A stretch of DNA of 64,000 nt from Marinomonas sp. CT5 (GCF_018336975.1 NZ_CP025572.1:3417046-3481045); one strand, 5' to 3'. Shown: positions 26,351 to 36,487, numbered from the stretch's first letter. The notes: generated by a model not told the origin, from the letters alone. Made by a program: numbers and translations.

Positions 26351-26388
26351 CGTTGGCGAAAATAGCATTGTCTTAACATGATCAACAA

Positions 26389-26422
26389 AAAGGCCAGATG
26401 AAAAAACATCTGGCCTTTTTTG
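26389..26422 (+). terminator. Intrinsic terminator after choV
   Basis: AGGCCAGATG, A-rich loop, CATCTGGCCT then a T run. Confidence 0.92.
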
Positions 26423-26702
26423 CAAAAAATGCATTATTCCTAGGTCATTTATAACAAGAATTCTGTAATTACGATGCGTTGCATCTTAATTAATAGTCTA
26501 TGTTTTATTCTAGCAATAAAAATCCCCATTATACGGGGCTTTAGCATTGCAATCAGAAATTCAATCCGTATAGTCAGGCGAAATAATGATCACCCCCGAT
26601 CATAATAGATTTGATGTTTAATACAATGAGAGCGTTGCTAATGATCACTCAAAAAAAGTCGTCATTAAAATGTCTCATACAGTTAGTCTAAAAGGACACT
26701 CA
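26423..26702. other. AT-rich gap before the MFS gene
   Basis: About 280 bp with no gene. It holds a small dyad ATGATC/GATCAT at 26586-26603 and a good ribosome site (AAAGGA) before the ATG at 26703. No other structure was seen. Confidence 0.4.
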
Positions 26703-27986
26703 ATGTTAAAGCAAACCCTGTTTCCAATTTGGAGTCTGCTCATAGGTATTGCCGTTCTGACCATGGCAAGCGCCTTGCAAAGCTCACTGATCGGTATTCG
26801 AGCCTCTATTGAGGAGTTCAATACCACAGCGACAGGTTTGATTATGTCCGCCTACTATCTTGGATTTATTCTTGGTTCCCTTTTAGTTCCAAGTTGGGTT
26901 AAGAACGTCGGCCATATTCGTGTTTTTGCAGCCGTAGCGTCTTTGGCTTCCATTACTATCTTGATGCAATCTGCTGTGGTAAATCCATGGTTCTGGATGC
27001 TAATGCGCATGGGAACAGGCCTGTGTTACGCCGGTTTATTTATTGTGACCGAGAGTTGGTTAAATGATATTGCCACTAACAAAACGCGCGGTCGTTTATT
27101 TTCTATTTATATTATCGAGATCTGGGCCAGCCAAACCATCAGTCAGTTTTTGTTGAACTTGTCTTCGCCTAGTGGCTATGGCTTGTTCATTTTGACTTCA
27201 GTGTTAATTTCTTTAGCCGTGGTTCCGTTACTGCTGGTGCGTACGCCTTCTCCTACCATCAACATACCGGAAAAACTCAATATTGTTGGTTTAATTAAAA
27301 CAGCCCCACTCGGTGTTACTGGTGTCACTATCGCCGGGGCGACCTCTGGTGCCATATTGGGTCTGGGAGCACTATATGCAAAAAGCATTGGCTTAAATAT
27401 TGTTGAAATCTCGTTTTTCATAGGTGCCAGCTATGTGGGCGGGATGGTATTGCAATGGCCAATAGGGAAACTTTCCGACCGACAAGACCGTCGAGTCACC
27501 ATTCTATGGGTAGGTGTTGTAGGCGCGGTATCGGCCTTTATTGTGCCGCTCGGCGGCAACTTGAACAATCAAATATTGATGATGATCGGCATGTTTGCAG
27601 TGGGGGCATTTACCTTTCCTATGTACTCACTAGCGTCTTCCCACATGAACGACCAACTTCGTCCAGAGCAAATACTATCAGCCAGTAGCGGGATGATTCT
27701 GCTTAACGGCATTGGCGGTATGATAGGACCACTAGTCGCTGCGGCATTAATGGATACGCTGCGTATTGAAGCACTGTTCTGGTTTGTTGCTGGGCTCAAT
27801 ATCACTGTGGCGTTAGTTGCCTTATACAGAATCAAACATCAGCCAGCTATGGTTATCGAAGAGCAAGGGGATCAAATTCCAGTTGCACTTACGGTCTCCT
27901 CTGTGGCAACAGCAGAAATGCTTGTCGAGGCAGACTCTTCTGCTCCAGTGGAAGAGAAGAGCCACGAGGTGGAAATCAAACTGTAA
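26703..27986 (+). CDS. Major facilitator superfamily transporter
   Basis: 427 residues from the ATG at 26703, which follows AAAGGACACTCA; an in-frame ATG at 26670 has no site. About twelve membrane segments, with GKLSDRQDRRVT being the conserved MFS loop 2/3-type motif in the second half and an N-terminal IGIRASIEEFNTTATGLIMS resembling YcaD-type carriers. The C-terminal ~40 residues are acidic and cytoplasmic. It follows the choline importer with a terminator between, so any role in betaine or choline traffic is speculation. Confidence 0.82.
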   Translation: MLKQTLFPIWSLLIGIAVLTMASALQSSLIGIRASIEEFNTTATGLIMSAYYLGFILGSLLVPSWVKNVGHIRVFAAVASLASITILMQSAVVNPWFWMLMRMGTGLCYAGLFIVTESWLNDIATNKTRGRLFSIYIIEIWASQTISQFLLNLSSPSGYGLFILTSVLISLAVVPLLLVRTPSPTINIPEKLNIVGLIKTAPLGVTGVTIAGATSGAILGLGALYAKSIGLNIVEISFFIGASYVGGMVLQWPIGKLSDRQDRRVTILWVGVVGAVSAFIVPLGGNLNNQILMMIGMFAVGAFTFPMYSLASSHMNDQLRPEQILSASSGMILLNGIGGMIGPLVAAALMDTLRIEALFWFVAGLNITVALVALYRIKHQPAMVIEEQGDQIPVALTVSSVATAEMLVEADSSAPVEEKSHEVEIKL

Positions 27987-28032
27987 ACGACAGCACTTGC
28001 TTAATTAGATAAAGCCACCTCCCTTGCTCTTT

Positions 28033-28641
28033 TTAAGACAAGGGTTGTGTGGCAATTTTGAGCGCAATACTCCAGATCAAAATCGCATTTATACGATTAA
28101 ACCACCGCCAGAAAGCGGCTTTTTCTAACCATTTAGCACACAGCTTTCCAATCAAGGCTAAGGACAAGAACCACACCACAGACGCAAACACGCCACCAAA
28201 CACAAATTGCCATTTAGCCTCTTGCCATTGATTTGCCAAACTCCCCATTAAAATCATGGTATCTAAATAGAAATGCGGATTGAGCCAGGTCACAGCAAAG
28301 CCCATCACGACCAAAGGCCATAAGGCCAGACGTTTACTGTATTGTTCTAGAATTAAATGCTCTTCTTGAAATGAAGCGCGCCATTTTCCCAAAGCAAACC
28401 AGACTAAAAACGCGACGCCCGCCCAACGAGAGATGGACAACAACCAATCATGACTTTGTATAATCAGCCCCAGACCAAATGCCCCAAGCGCAATTGACAG
28501 AGCATCACTCAAGATAAACAACATAGCGATGGGAAAAGCATAGTGTCGCTTCAATGCCTGCTCTAATAAAAAGCTATTCTGGGCGCCAACCGCCACAATT
28601 AATCCACCACCCGTAATTGCCCCACTGATAAAGGCCAACAT
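28033..28641 (-). CDS. argO: Arginine/amino-acid exporter ArgO (LysE family)
   Basis: 202 residues from the ATG at 28641, supported by GGAG seven bases upstream; the longer frame to 28689 is less likely. LysE-type membrane protein with about six segments. AITGGGLIVAVGAQNSFLLE at the N-terminus is the ArgO/LysE signature. It exports arginine and lysine analogues when they accumulate. It is divergent from an ArgP-like LysR gene, the standard regulator-exporter pairing. Confidence 0.88.
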   Translation of the reverse strand: MLAFISGAITGGGLIVAVGAQNSFLLEQALKRHYAFPIAMLFILSDALSIALGAFGLGLIIQSHDWLLSISRWAGVAFLVWFALGKWRASFQEEHLILEQYSKRLALWPLVVMGFAVTWLNPHFYLDTMILMGSLANQWQEAKWQFVFGGVFASVVWFLSLALIGKLCAKWLEKAAFWRWFNRINAILIWSIALKIATQPLS

Positions 28642-28740
28642 AGTTATCTCCGATTTATCTATTTTCAAAAGTGGCTTGATCTTAGCCAAAACGGGTTATA
28701 AATTTAAATTAATTAAACTTAAGTTATATTAGATATTTTT

Positions 28741-29619
28741 ATGATGGATTATAAAGCACTATCCTCTCTGCACGCTGTGCTGAAATTCCAAAGCTTTGAT
28801 AAAGCAGCCGACTATCTGCATCTGACACAATCTGCCGTTTCACAAAATATCAAACGCTTAGAGCAAGAATGTGGGCGTCCTCTGCTCATACGCGCTAGAC
28901 CAGTAGTGGCTACGTCACTTGGTGAGCAACTGTTGGCACATTTCAACAAAGTCACCATGCTTGAAGAAGGTCTACAAGAAGCGATTCAAGGTGAGCAAGC
29001 CACTCAACCAATCAGCATCGCCGTAAATAACGATGTACTCGCCACTTGGTTTACTGACGTGGTTAATCAGTTTTCCGCAACCGATTCCAACAAATTACAT
29101 ATTAAAGCGGCCGACCAAGCCAAAACCCGATCACTTTTACAAACAGGCGAAGTCATTGCTTGTGTCAGTCAGATAGGTACACCAGTGCCAGGAGGTGATT
29201 CTATTTTTCTCGGCAATATGTTTTATGAGCTGGTCGCTACCCCAAGCTTTATCAAAGACTATTTAAAAGGGGATCTAAGCGCCGAAGCCGTTTTAAAATC
29301 CCCTTCTTTAATTTATGACGAACATGATGAGCTTTGGGCGCGCTACCAGAATGAATGTTTAAAAGTAAAAACCGATATTAGCCACAGTCATTGGTATCCA
29401 TCTTCCCATGGATTTGTCGAGCTCGTAATGGGTGGCACAGTCTGTGCTTTAATTCCTAGTATTCAAATTAAACAGAAAATAAAAAGTAAGAAACTGGTAT
29501 CCTTGCTGCCAAACAAACGGCTAGCCTTGCCTCTATATTGGCATTGGTACAAACTCAACTCACCTGTATTAGACCGTTTAAGCAAGGTGATAAAAAGTGT
29601 CACACGAGATGTTTTATAA
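28741..29619 (+). CDS. argP: ArgP/LysG-type LysR regulator of amino-acid export
   Basis: 292 residues. Winged HTH at the N-terminus (KAADYLHLTQSAVSQNIKRL, about residues 21-40) followed by the effector domain. The opening LSSLHAVLKFQSFDKAAD and the divergent neighbour argO identify it as ArgP/LysG-like, which switches on the exporter in response to arginine or lysine. The gap between the two starts is about 100 bp and very AT-rich. A second ATG directly after the first makes the exact start uncertain by one codon. Confidence 0.87.
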   Translation: MMDYKALSSLHAVLKFQSFDKAADYLHLTQSAVSQNIKRLEQECGRPLLIRARPVVATSLGEQLLAHFNKVTMLEEGLQEAIQGEQATQPISIAVNNDVLATWFTDVVNQFSATDSNKLHIKAADQAKTRSLLQTGEVIACVSQIGTPVPGGDSIFLGNMFYELVATPSFIKDYLKGDLSAEAVLKSPSLIYDEHDELWARYQNECLKVKTDISHSHWYPSSHGFVELVMGGTVCALIPSIQIKQKIKSKKLVSLLPNKRLALPLYWHWYKLNSPVLDRLSKVIKSVTRDVL

Positions 29620-29706
29620 TCAATGCATCGCGAAACAGGCTGGCTATGCCGTATTATTTTTAGACAGCCATTTAACAAAGTTCAAAACCATTTTTAAGGA
29701 AAATTT

Positions 29707-30543
29707 ATGATTCGCAAATGTTTATTCCCTGTCGCTGGTTATGGCACCCGTTTTTTGCCTGCCACTAAATCCATGCCTAAAGAAATGCTGCCGATTGTAA
29801 ACAAGCCTTTGGTTCAATACGGTGTAGAAGAAGCTGTTCAAGCGGGTTTGAACAACGTTACTTTCGTCACGGGCCGTGGTAAGCGTGCCATTGCTGACCA
29901 TTTTGACATCAGCTATGAACTTGAACACCAAATTGCGGGCAGCAGTAAAGAAAAATACCTAGAAGGTATTCGCCACTTAATCGACAACGTGAACTTTTCT
30001 TTTACTCGTCAAAACAACATGTTAGGTCTTGGACATGCCATTTTAACAGGCGAACCATTAATCGGTGATGAAGCATTCGGTGTTGTACTAGCTGATGACC
30101 TTTGCTTTGGTGAAGATGACGGCGTAATGGCACAAATGGCCAAACTATATAACCAGTTCCGTTGCACCATTGTTGCAATCGAAGAAGTGCCAGAAGACGA
30201 AGTGCACAAATATGGTGTGATTAAAGGCGAATCCATGATGGAAGGCCTTTACCGCGTGACTGACATGGTAGAAAAACCAGCAAAAGAAGATGCACCATCT
30301 AACCTAGCGATTATTGGTCGTTACATTCTGACGCCTGATATCTTTGACAAAATTCGTAATACGCCAGCAGGTCGTAACGGTGAGGTTCAAATCACCGATG
30401 CCATCTTGCAACAAGCACAAGAAGGCTGCGTATTGGCCTATAAATTCAAAGGTAAACGCTTTGACTGTGGCAGTGTAGATGGCTTCGTTGAAGCAACCAA
30501 CTACTGCTACAAAAACATTTACCAAGACCCAACCGAAGCGTAA
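29707..30543 (+). CDS. galU: UTP-glucose-1-phosphate uridylyltransferase
   Basis: 278 residues. It joins UTP and glucose 1-phosphate into UDP-glucose for envelope polysaccharides. Seen: the nucleotide-binding start PVAGYGTRFLPATKSMPKEM, the sugar-binding EEAVQAGLNNVTFVTGRGK, VVLADDLCF and MVEKPAKEDAPSNLAI. Length fits bacterial GalU. AAGGAAAATT precedes the ATG. It has its own terminator and is convergent with the sugar importer operon. Confidence 0.93.
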   Translation: MIRKCLFPVAGYGTRFLPATKSMPKEMLPIVNKPLVQYGVEEAVQAGLNNVTFVTGRGKRAIADHFDISYELEHQIAGSSKEKYLEGIRHLIDNVNFSFTRQNNMLGLGHAILTGEPLIGDEAFGVVLADDLCFGEDDGVMAQMAKLYNQFRCTIVAIEEVPEDEVHKYGVIKGESMMEGLYRVTDMVEKPAKEDAPSNLAIIGRYILTPDIFDKIRNTPAGRNGEVQITDAILQQAQEGCVLAYKFKGKRFDCGSVDGFVEATNYCYKNIYQDPTEA

Positions 30544-30579
30544 TTTTACTTAATTAAAATCGCACCAATATAGAGCAAA

Positions 30580-30608
30580 AGAACCAGTACATCTCTGTAC
30601 TGGTTTTT
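30580..30608 (+). terminator. Intrinsic terminator after galU
   Basis: AACCAGTACA, loop TCTC, TGTACTGGTT followed by T residues; lies between galU and the convergent yjfF. Confidence 0.92.
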
Positions 30609-30624
30609 TTATAACCTAAAGTTA

Positions 30625-31593
30625 CTAAGCTGCTGAGCGTTTTTTCACCCACACCACAATGCCCTTTTGCAGCAAGATAAAGAACAACAGCAAACCACCA
30701 ACCGCTAACTTAGTCCACCAGCTGTTTAACGAACCATCAAAAGTAATAAGCGTTTGAATAATGCCTTGGATCATTCCTCCTAAGAAAGTACCAAATACAT
30801 AGCCCACACCACCCGTTAGCAAGGTACCACCGATCACAACCGCAGCTATGGCATCCAGCTCTACGCCAACCGCAGCTAACGGATACGCTGAGCCAGTATA
30901 AATAGCAAAGACCACCCCAGACATCGCGCTGTAAAAACCACTCAATGCGTAAATTTTAATCGTGGTCTTTTTGACTGGCACCCCCAACAAAGCGGCAGAA
31001 TGACTGTCACCTCCCAATGCATACACATTCATACCAAAACGCGTTCTACGTGCGATCAGAATACCCAACACTAATAACACCAACATGGCCATAGCGATAA
31101 AGGTTAAACCGCCTCGTCCAGGTAAAGGCACATAAATATCATATAGCCCATAGATAAAAGGATGATTAATAGGCACCGCATCTAAATTGATTAAATACGC
31201 CAAGCCGCGAAACAAGAACATCCCCGCCAAGGTCACGATAAAAGCTTGGATTTCGAAAAACGCAATGATCACCCCCATAATCGCGCCAAACGCTACACCG
31301 ACTATCAAAGCGATACCTATCGCAAATAAAGGATGCATACCCGTATTGGTAATCAAATACGCCATCAGCACACCGATAAACGCGATCATTGAACCAACTG
31401 ATAAATCAATACCGCCAGATAAAATCACAAACGTCATACCAATCGCAGTCACAATCAAGAAGGCGTTATCGGTCAACAAATTCGAAAACACCAAGGTGTC
31501 ACGAAAGCCTTTGTATTCGTACATTCCAAAGCCGTACAGCAGAATAAACACCAACAAGGTCGCCAAAATAGGCAGGTTACGTTCATTAATCAT
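30625..31593 (-). CDS. yjfF: Sugar ABC transporter permease (YjfF, galactofuranose type)
   Basis: 322 residues with about ten membrane segments. GGIDLSVGSMIAFIGV is the conserved ribose/galactofuranose permease motif and the N-terminus NERNLPILATLLVFILLYGF matches YjfF. It would pair with YtfT to form the channel. Its ATG overlaps the ytfT stop by 4 bp, the last gene of ytfQ-ytfR-ytfT-yjfF. The sugar is inferred from the E. coli operon of the same order, which imports galactofuranose. Confidence 0.87.
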   Translation of the reverse strand: MINERNLPILATLLVFILLYGFGMYEYKGFRDTLVFSNLLTDNAFLIVTAIGMTFVILSGGIDLSVGSMIAFIGVLMAYLITNTGMHPLFAIGIALIVGVAFGAIMGVIIAFFEIQAFIVTLAGMFLFRGLAYLINLDAVPINHPFIYGLYDIYVPLPGRGGLTFIAMAMLVLLVLGILIARRTRFGMNVYALGGDSHSAALLGVPVKKTTIKIYALSGFYSAMSGVVFAIYTGSAYPLAAVGVELDAIAAVVIGGTLLTGGVGYVFGTFLGGMIQGIIQTLITFDGSLNSWWTKLAVGGLLLFFILLQKGIVVWVKKRSAA

Positions 31594-32609
31594 GACTTGG
31601 CACTTCCTTTATTATTCTTCTGGAAAACAGCAGACACCCATTGACGGGTTTTAGGAGACTGAATCAACAACACAGCAAGGATAATGGTCGCTTTTACCAC
31701 CAAGTTATATTGCGCTGGTAGACCACTGGTCAAAATGGCCGTGGTTAGGGTTTGAATAATCAACACCCCAACGATGGTCAGTAATAAATAAATGCGCCCG
31801 CCCGCTAACGACGCTCCCGCTAATACCACAGCTAAAATGGCATCCAATTCTAGCCACAGCCCAGCGTTATTCGCATCAGCACCACGAATATCGGCGGCCA
31901 AAATAATGCCGCTCACAGCCGCGCAAAAACCGGAAAAAACATAAGCAGACAAAACCAGTAATCGCGCTTCAATACCTACTAAACGACTGGCTCGGACGTT
32001 GGCCCCGACCGCTTCGATAAATAATCCCAAAGCGGTTTTACGCATCACTAACACCGTCAACACAATCATGCCAATGGCAATCCACACTCGAATTGGAAAC
32101 GCTAAAAAGTAACCATTTCCAATGGCATCCAATACATCCGAATGGAAGGTAACGATCTGCCCTTCGGTAATCATCTGAGCAATACCACGCCCCGCCACCA
32201 TCAAAATCAAGGTGGCAACAATGGGCTGAATATTAAATACCGACACTAAAATGCCGTTCCATAGCCCGCAAACGACACCTGTGCCCAGAGCACATAAAAT
32301 GACGAGCCAGACAGGAAAATCCGTATTCACCGTCAACACCGCTGTTACGGCACCGGAAATTGCAATCACCGCCCCCACGGACAAATCGATTCCCCGAGTA
32401 CCAATGACCACCGCCATGCCTAATGCTACTAATGCAGTAGGCGTAGCTCGATGTAAAATATCCAACAGGCTACCAAATAGATGGCCATCAACCATTTGAA
32501 TACTCAGAAATCCCGGTGTTATCGATGCGGTGACCAAGATAATCAGCACCAGCGACAATAAGGGAGCGAGCGTTTTTTGATGTTTATGCAGAAAGTTATT
32601 ATTTTTCAT
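31590..32609 (-). CDS. ytfT: Sugar ABC transporter permease (YtfT, galactofuranose type)
   Basis: 339 residues, about ten membrane segments. GTRGIDLSVGAVIAISGAVT is the family motif; the first segment follows a basic N-terminus. It forms the importer channel with YjfF, with translation coupled to it by the ATGA overlap. A 60-bp gap separates it from ytfR. Confidence 0.87.
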   Translation of the reverse strand: MKNNNFLHKHQKTLAPLLSLVLIILVTASITPGFLSIQMVDGHLFGSLLDILHRATPTALVALGMAVVIGTRGIDLSVGAVIAISGAVTAVLTVNTDFPVWLVILCALGTGVVCGLWNGILVSVFNIQPIVATLILMVAGRGIAQMITEGQIVTFHSDVLDAIGNGYFLAFPIRVWIAIGMIVLTVLVMRKTALGLFIEAVGANVRASRLVGIEARLLVLSAYVFSGFCAAVSGIILAADIRGADANNAGLWLELDAILAVVLAGASLAGGRIYLLLTIVGVLIIQTLTTAILTSGLPAQYNLVVKATIILAVLLIQSPKTRQWVSAVFQKNNKGSAKS

Positions 32610-32669
32610 AGATACTGCTACTTTTAGTACGGCTTATAAAAAGATTGGTTAGAGACATTCAATCGCGCT

Positions 32670-34211
32670 TTAACTGGCAATGGTGCGCAAAATCGCTTGT
32701 TCTGAAACCTCATCCCCATGAAGCTCCGACACTTTATGATGATCCTTCATCACCACCACTCGATGAGCAAACATAACCAGCTCTTCCAGCTCAGAAGACG
32801 CGACTAATAATCCCATGCCTTGCTCACACAGCTCTTTAATAATCTGAATGATTTCATGGTGAGCACCAATATCAATACCTCGTGTCGGTTCATCCAAGAT
32901 CAGTAATTTCGGATGCGTAATCAACCAACGGGCAAGAATGACTTTTTGCTGGTTGCCACCACTCAATTCACCAATAGGCTTGTCCATATCGGGCGTTTTG
33001 ATCGCCAAGCGCTTAATCATTTCTGCAACCAGCTTCTGCTGCTCCGCCATGGAAATCGGCGACCACCAACCTTTGCTTGCCTGCAAGGCTAAAATCATAT
33101 TTTCTCGGACACTCAACTCCGCCACAATGCCATCTTGCTTACGGTCCTCAGGGCAATAACCCATCCCCACTTGAATCGCGTGACGTAAAGACGATTTTGT
33201 AAGTGATCGATCACTTAATGAAACATCCCCTTGATCCGGTTTCACCGAGCCATATGCCAGCTCACAAAGTTCCGTACGCCCTGAACCTAGTAAGCCAGCC
33301 ACTCCGACAATCTCGCCTGCCGAAATGGTTAAATCTAATGGTTCAAGGTAGCGTTGTTTGCCAACATTATTTAACTGCAAAAGCGCATCGCGCTCCCGCT
33401 GAATAGAGTGATCGTGTGCCTTTGGTGTTAGGTCTTCTAAGGATTTCCCCACCATATGACTCACCAAATCGGAACGAGACAATTCTGCCGTTTTATAAGT
33501 GCCAATGCTCTCGCCATTGCGCAATACTGTGATGCTATCGGTGATGCTGTAAACCTGATCCAAAAAGTGGGTAACAAAAATAATCCCCAACCCTTCGGAC
33601 TTTAAACGCGACATAAGATCAAATAACTGCTTGATTTCATCACTGTCTAAACTGGCCGTTGGCTCATCAAGTATCAGCATTTTGGCTTGCGTGCTGAGTG
33701 CACGTGCAATGGCAACAAGCTGCTGAATGGCAATGGAATAAGTGTCTAGCTGACGCAACGGGTCGATATCCAAACCCACTTGAGCTAATAACGCTTTGGC
33801 GCGAACTTCTGCTTTCTTCCAGCTAATCAGACCGAAGGTTTTTTCTTGATGCTGTAATGTCAAATTTTCCATCACAGACATGGTAGGAATAAGGTTAACT
33901 TCTTGATAAACCGTGCTGATACCCAAGCGCTGAGCATGACCACTATCAGACGCACGAATTAAATTTCCCTCTAACAGAATCTCACCGCGATCTCGCGGAT
34001 ACACCCCAGTGAGCACTTTAATTAAAGTGGATTTTCCCGCACCATTCTCACCAAGCAAGGCTCGAATTTCCCCAGGATTAATCTGCAAAGACACATCATT
34101 AAGGGCTTGGACACCGGTAAAAGATTTAGATAAGTGTTTGATTTCTAATAAAGGACGAACTGCGCTTTGCACTTCTTCGACAACCAACGCTTCTTCAACT
34201 AATTGCGACAT
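32670..34211 (-). CDS. ytfR: Sugar ABC transporter ATP-binding protein (YtfR)
   Basis: 513 residues with two ABC domains, as in RbsA/MglA/YtfR. Domain 1: Walker A GENGAGKSTLIKVLTG and Walker B KMLILDEPTASLD; domain 2: LLGSGRTELCELAYG in place of a standard Walker A, the usual degenerate form, signature ELSGGNQQKV and Walker B LLILDEPTRGID. It drives uptake by the YtfT/YjfF channel. It is 79 bp downstream of ytfQ on the same strand. Confidence 0.92.
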   Translation of the reverse strand: MSQLVEEALVVEEVQSAVRPLLEIKHLSKSFTGVQALNDVSLQINPGEIRALLGENGAGKSTLIKVLTGVYPRDRGEILLEGNLIRASDSGHAQRLGISTVYQEVNLIPTMSVMENLTLQHQEKTFGLISWKKAEVRAKALLAQVGLDIDPLRQLDTYSIAIQQLVAIARALSTQAKMLILDEPTASLDSDEIKQLFDLMSRLKSEGLGIIFVTHFLDQVYSITDSITVLRNGESIGTYKTAELSRSDLVSHMVGKSLEDLTPKAHDHSIQRERDALLQLNNVGKQRYLEPLDLTISAGEIVGVAGLLGSGRTELCELAYGSVKPDQGDVSLSDRSLTKSSLRHAIQVGMGYCPEDRKQDGIVAELSVRENMILALQASKGWWSPISMAEQQKLVAEMIKRLAIKTPDMDKPIGELSGGNQQKVILARWLITHPKLLILDEPTRGIDIGAHHEIIQIIKELCEQGMGLLVASSELEELVMFAHRVVVMKDHHKVSELHGDEVSEQAILRTIAS

Positions 34212-34290
34212 GACCCGCAGTCTCCATTTTGACGAACATAAATCAATAATCTACGCCTAGGACCATCATGCCCCTAGGCGTATGGCTATA

Positions 34291-35277
34291 TTATTTACGC
34301 TTCGCGTATTCCGCTGCAGCCGTATCAGGAAGATACAATGGGCCATTGGCTTTGATCCATTTATCTACTTTCTCTCCTTTTTGAGAAGCTAAAATCGCAT
34401 CAAATGCTGGGCCACCAAGATGAGGGTTCAACTCAATCGTTGCATTGGCTTCGCCATCCGCCATTGCTTTAAAGATATCTGGAACCGCATCGATAGAAAC
34501 CACTAAAATATCTTTTGTTGGTTTTACGCCGGCTTCTTTCATCGCCAAAATCGCACCTAATGCCATGTCATCATTATGAGCAAACAGAGCACAGATATTC
34601 TTCGCACCGCCTTCGGCTTTCAAGAAACTCTCCATCACTTCTTTACCACCGGCACGGGTGAAGGAGCCAGACTGAGAACGGATAATTGTCATATTTGGGA
34701 AGTTACTGATAATAGAATCAAAACCTGTTTTACGATCAATCGCCGCCGATGAACCTACTGAACCTTGCAGCTCAACAATGTTACAACGACCATTGGTTTT
34801 CGCCGCCAACCAAGAAGCCGCTAACGCACCTTCCTCTTTAAAGTCCGAAGCCACTTTCGTTAAATACAAGCTTGAATCAGCCGCCACGCCACGATCAATC
34901 AATACAACAGGGATTCTAGCGCGTTTCGCTTCTTTTAATACTTGATCCCAACCCGTTTCTACCACAGGGGCGAGCAAAATACCGTCGACACCTTGTGCAA
35001 TAAATGAACGTACTGCTTTAATTTGGTTTTCTTGCTTTTGTTGAGCATCAGAAAACTTTAGGTCATAACCACGGCGCTCAGCCTCGGCTTTAATGGACTC
35101 GGTTTCCGACGTTCGCCAGCCACTTTCGGAGCCAATTTGCGAGAAACCTATCGTAAGATCTGCTGCCATCGCCGAAGCAGACAACACAGGAAGTAACACA
35201 GAGAACGTTGTCAACACAGCCTTGCGTTTGAATGCACCCAGCCATGGAAACGAAGAACGAACAGAGAGAGATTGCAT
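34291..35277 (-). CDS. ytfQ: Sugar ABC transporter substrate-binding protein (YtfQ, galactofuranose type)
   Basis: 328 residues from the ATG at 35277, supported by AAAGGA eight bases upstream (a longer frame to 35322 is not). Signal peptide about 1-36 ending ASAMAADL, then a periplasmic-binding fold of the ribose type: IGFSQIGSESGWRTSETESI is characteristic of YtfQ and the QKQENQIKAVRSFIAQGVDG segment follows. It would bind galactofuranose or a similar sugar. First gene of the operon; a perfect 22-bp palindrome lies upstream. Confidence 0.88.
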   Translation of the reverse strand: MQSLSVRSSFPWLGAFKRKAVLTTFSVLLPVLSASAMAADLTIGFSQIGSESGWRTSETESIKAEAERRGYDLKFSDAQQKQENQIKAVRSFIAQGVDGILLAPVVETGWDQVLKEAKRARIPVVLIDRGVAADSSLYLTKVASDFKEEGALAASWLAAKTNGRCNIVELQGSVGSSAAIDRKTGFDSIISNFPNMTIIRSQSGSFTRAGGKEVMESFLKAEGGAKNICALFAHNDDMALGAILAMKEAGVKPTKDILVVSIDAVPDIFKAMADGEANATIELNPHLGGPAFDAILASQKGEKVDKWIKANGPLYLPDTAAAEYAKRK

Positions 35278-35403
35278 ACTAGATTCCTTTTTGTTTTTGT
35301 TGTGATCTATTCTGAGCACCACCTATCATTACAGACAAGTTAACACTCTGAAATTCACAATATATCTCCCTCCCTTACCTTTCAAATGCAAGTTACAGCA
35401 AAC

Positions 35404-35425
35404 TTCATATCAATATTGATATGAA
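35404..35425. promoter_or_regulatory. Perfect 22-bp palindrome upstream of ytfQ, candidate operator
   Basis: TTCATATCAAT followed by its exact reverse complement ATTGATATGAA, with no spacer and no T run. It lies about 127 bp upstream of the ytfQ start and 35 bp past the AEC stop. A dimeric repressor or activator site is the simplest reading. Confidence 0.55.
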
Positions 35426-35459
35426 AGAACACCGTAACATGACTTTTTTATCCATATAT

Positions 35460-36407
35460 CTAAGCTAAATACTGTTGGCTCAACCAAATACTCAGCGGCA
35501 AACTCACAATCGACAACAACGTCTGCATGGTAATATACGCCGACATTCTATCTGCATCTCCCCCTAACTGACGGGCCAAAGCGTAAGCTGATGTTGCCGT
35601 TGGCACCACACCAAACAACACAGCAATCAAGGCTGGCAAACCACGGACATCTAACCACCAACACATCAAACCAATCGCCAAAGGAAACACCACAAAACGT
35701 GCCACAGCAGATACCACAAACGTCATACCAACAGAGCGAATCGTCTCAAATCGAACACTGGCGCCAACCGACAACAACACCAATGGTAATGCGGCCTGAG
35801 ACAACATACCCAGCACATCAGATACTAAAATAATCGGCGTCAATCCGAGCAAATTCAAACTGCTGCCAAGCAAGATAGACACAATCAAAGGATTTCGAAT
35901 GAGCGCACCACTTAACAATCGTGGTAAAGATGTCGCAGAAGAACTATCAGCCGATGACGGACCATGCATTAAGGTCATCGATACCACCAAGAACACATTG
36001 ATAGAAGGAATCAACACCGACGACCCCAACGCCGCCAGCACCAGCCCATCATTCCCATACACACTACCCGCCACAGCCAACATAACAAAAGTGTTAAAAC
36101 GCACTCCCGCTTGTAGCATAGAAGACCCAGTTGGTGGTGACACCTTCATAAACCAAATAACAACAAACACGAAGATCGCTGTGACCAGCAAAGCCAGCAA
36201 CAAAATCAACGCATACTTTGCCAACATAGGATTACTAAAATCGATCTGCGACGTTTTGCTAAACAACAAAGCAGGAAACAACACCCAGTAAGACAACTTA
36301 TCGACACCAGGCCAAAAGCCATCCATCGGAAAACGCCAACGCTGACACAAAGCACCAGCCATTAACAATATAAACACTGGCAACACAGACAAAGAGAGAG
36401 AAAACAC
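35460..36407 (-). CDS. AEC family transporter (auxin efflux carrier-like)
   Basis: 315 residues from a GTG at 36407 that follows AAAGGGG by 5-6 bases; the frame extends to 36509, but that part has no ribosome site and overlaps the LysR gene. Ten or so membrane segments with the AEC pattern: PVFILLMAGALCQRW, DKLSYWVLFPALLFSKT and GVVPTATSAYALARQLGGD near the end. Bacterial members carry malonate, malate or other acids; the substrate here is unknown. It lies just downstream of the LysR gene and is probably co-regulated. Confidence 0.82.
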   Translation of the reverse strand: MFSLSLSVLPVFILLMAGALCQRWRFPMDGFWPGVDKLSYWVLFPALLFSKTSQIDFSNPMLAKYALILLLALLVTAIFVFVVIWFMKVSPPTGSSMLQAGVRFNTFVMLAVAGSVYGNDGLVLAALGSSVLIPSINVFLVVSMTLMHGPSSADSSSATSLPRLLSGALIRNPLIVSILLGSSLNLLGLTPIILVSDVLGMLSQAALPLVLLSVGASVRFETIRSVGMTFVVSAVARFVVFPLAIGLMCWWLDVRGLPALIAVLFGVVPTATSAYALARQLGGDADRMSAYITMQTLLSIVSLPLSIWLSQQYLA

Positions 36408-36487
36408 AAATACCCCTTTAAAAAATAAACAATCCCTTATGAAGAAACTTATGTACGATGTAACAAGCTCAATAGCTACACAAAAGT

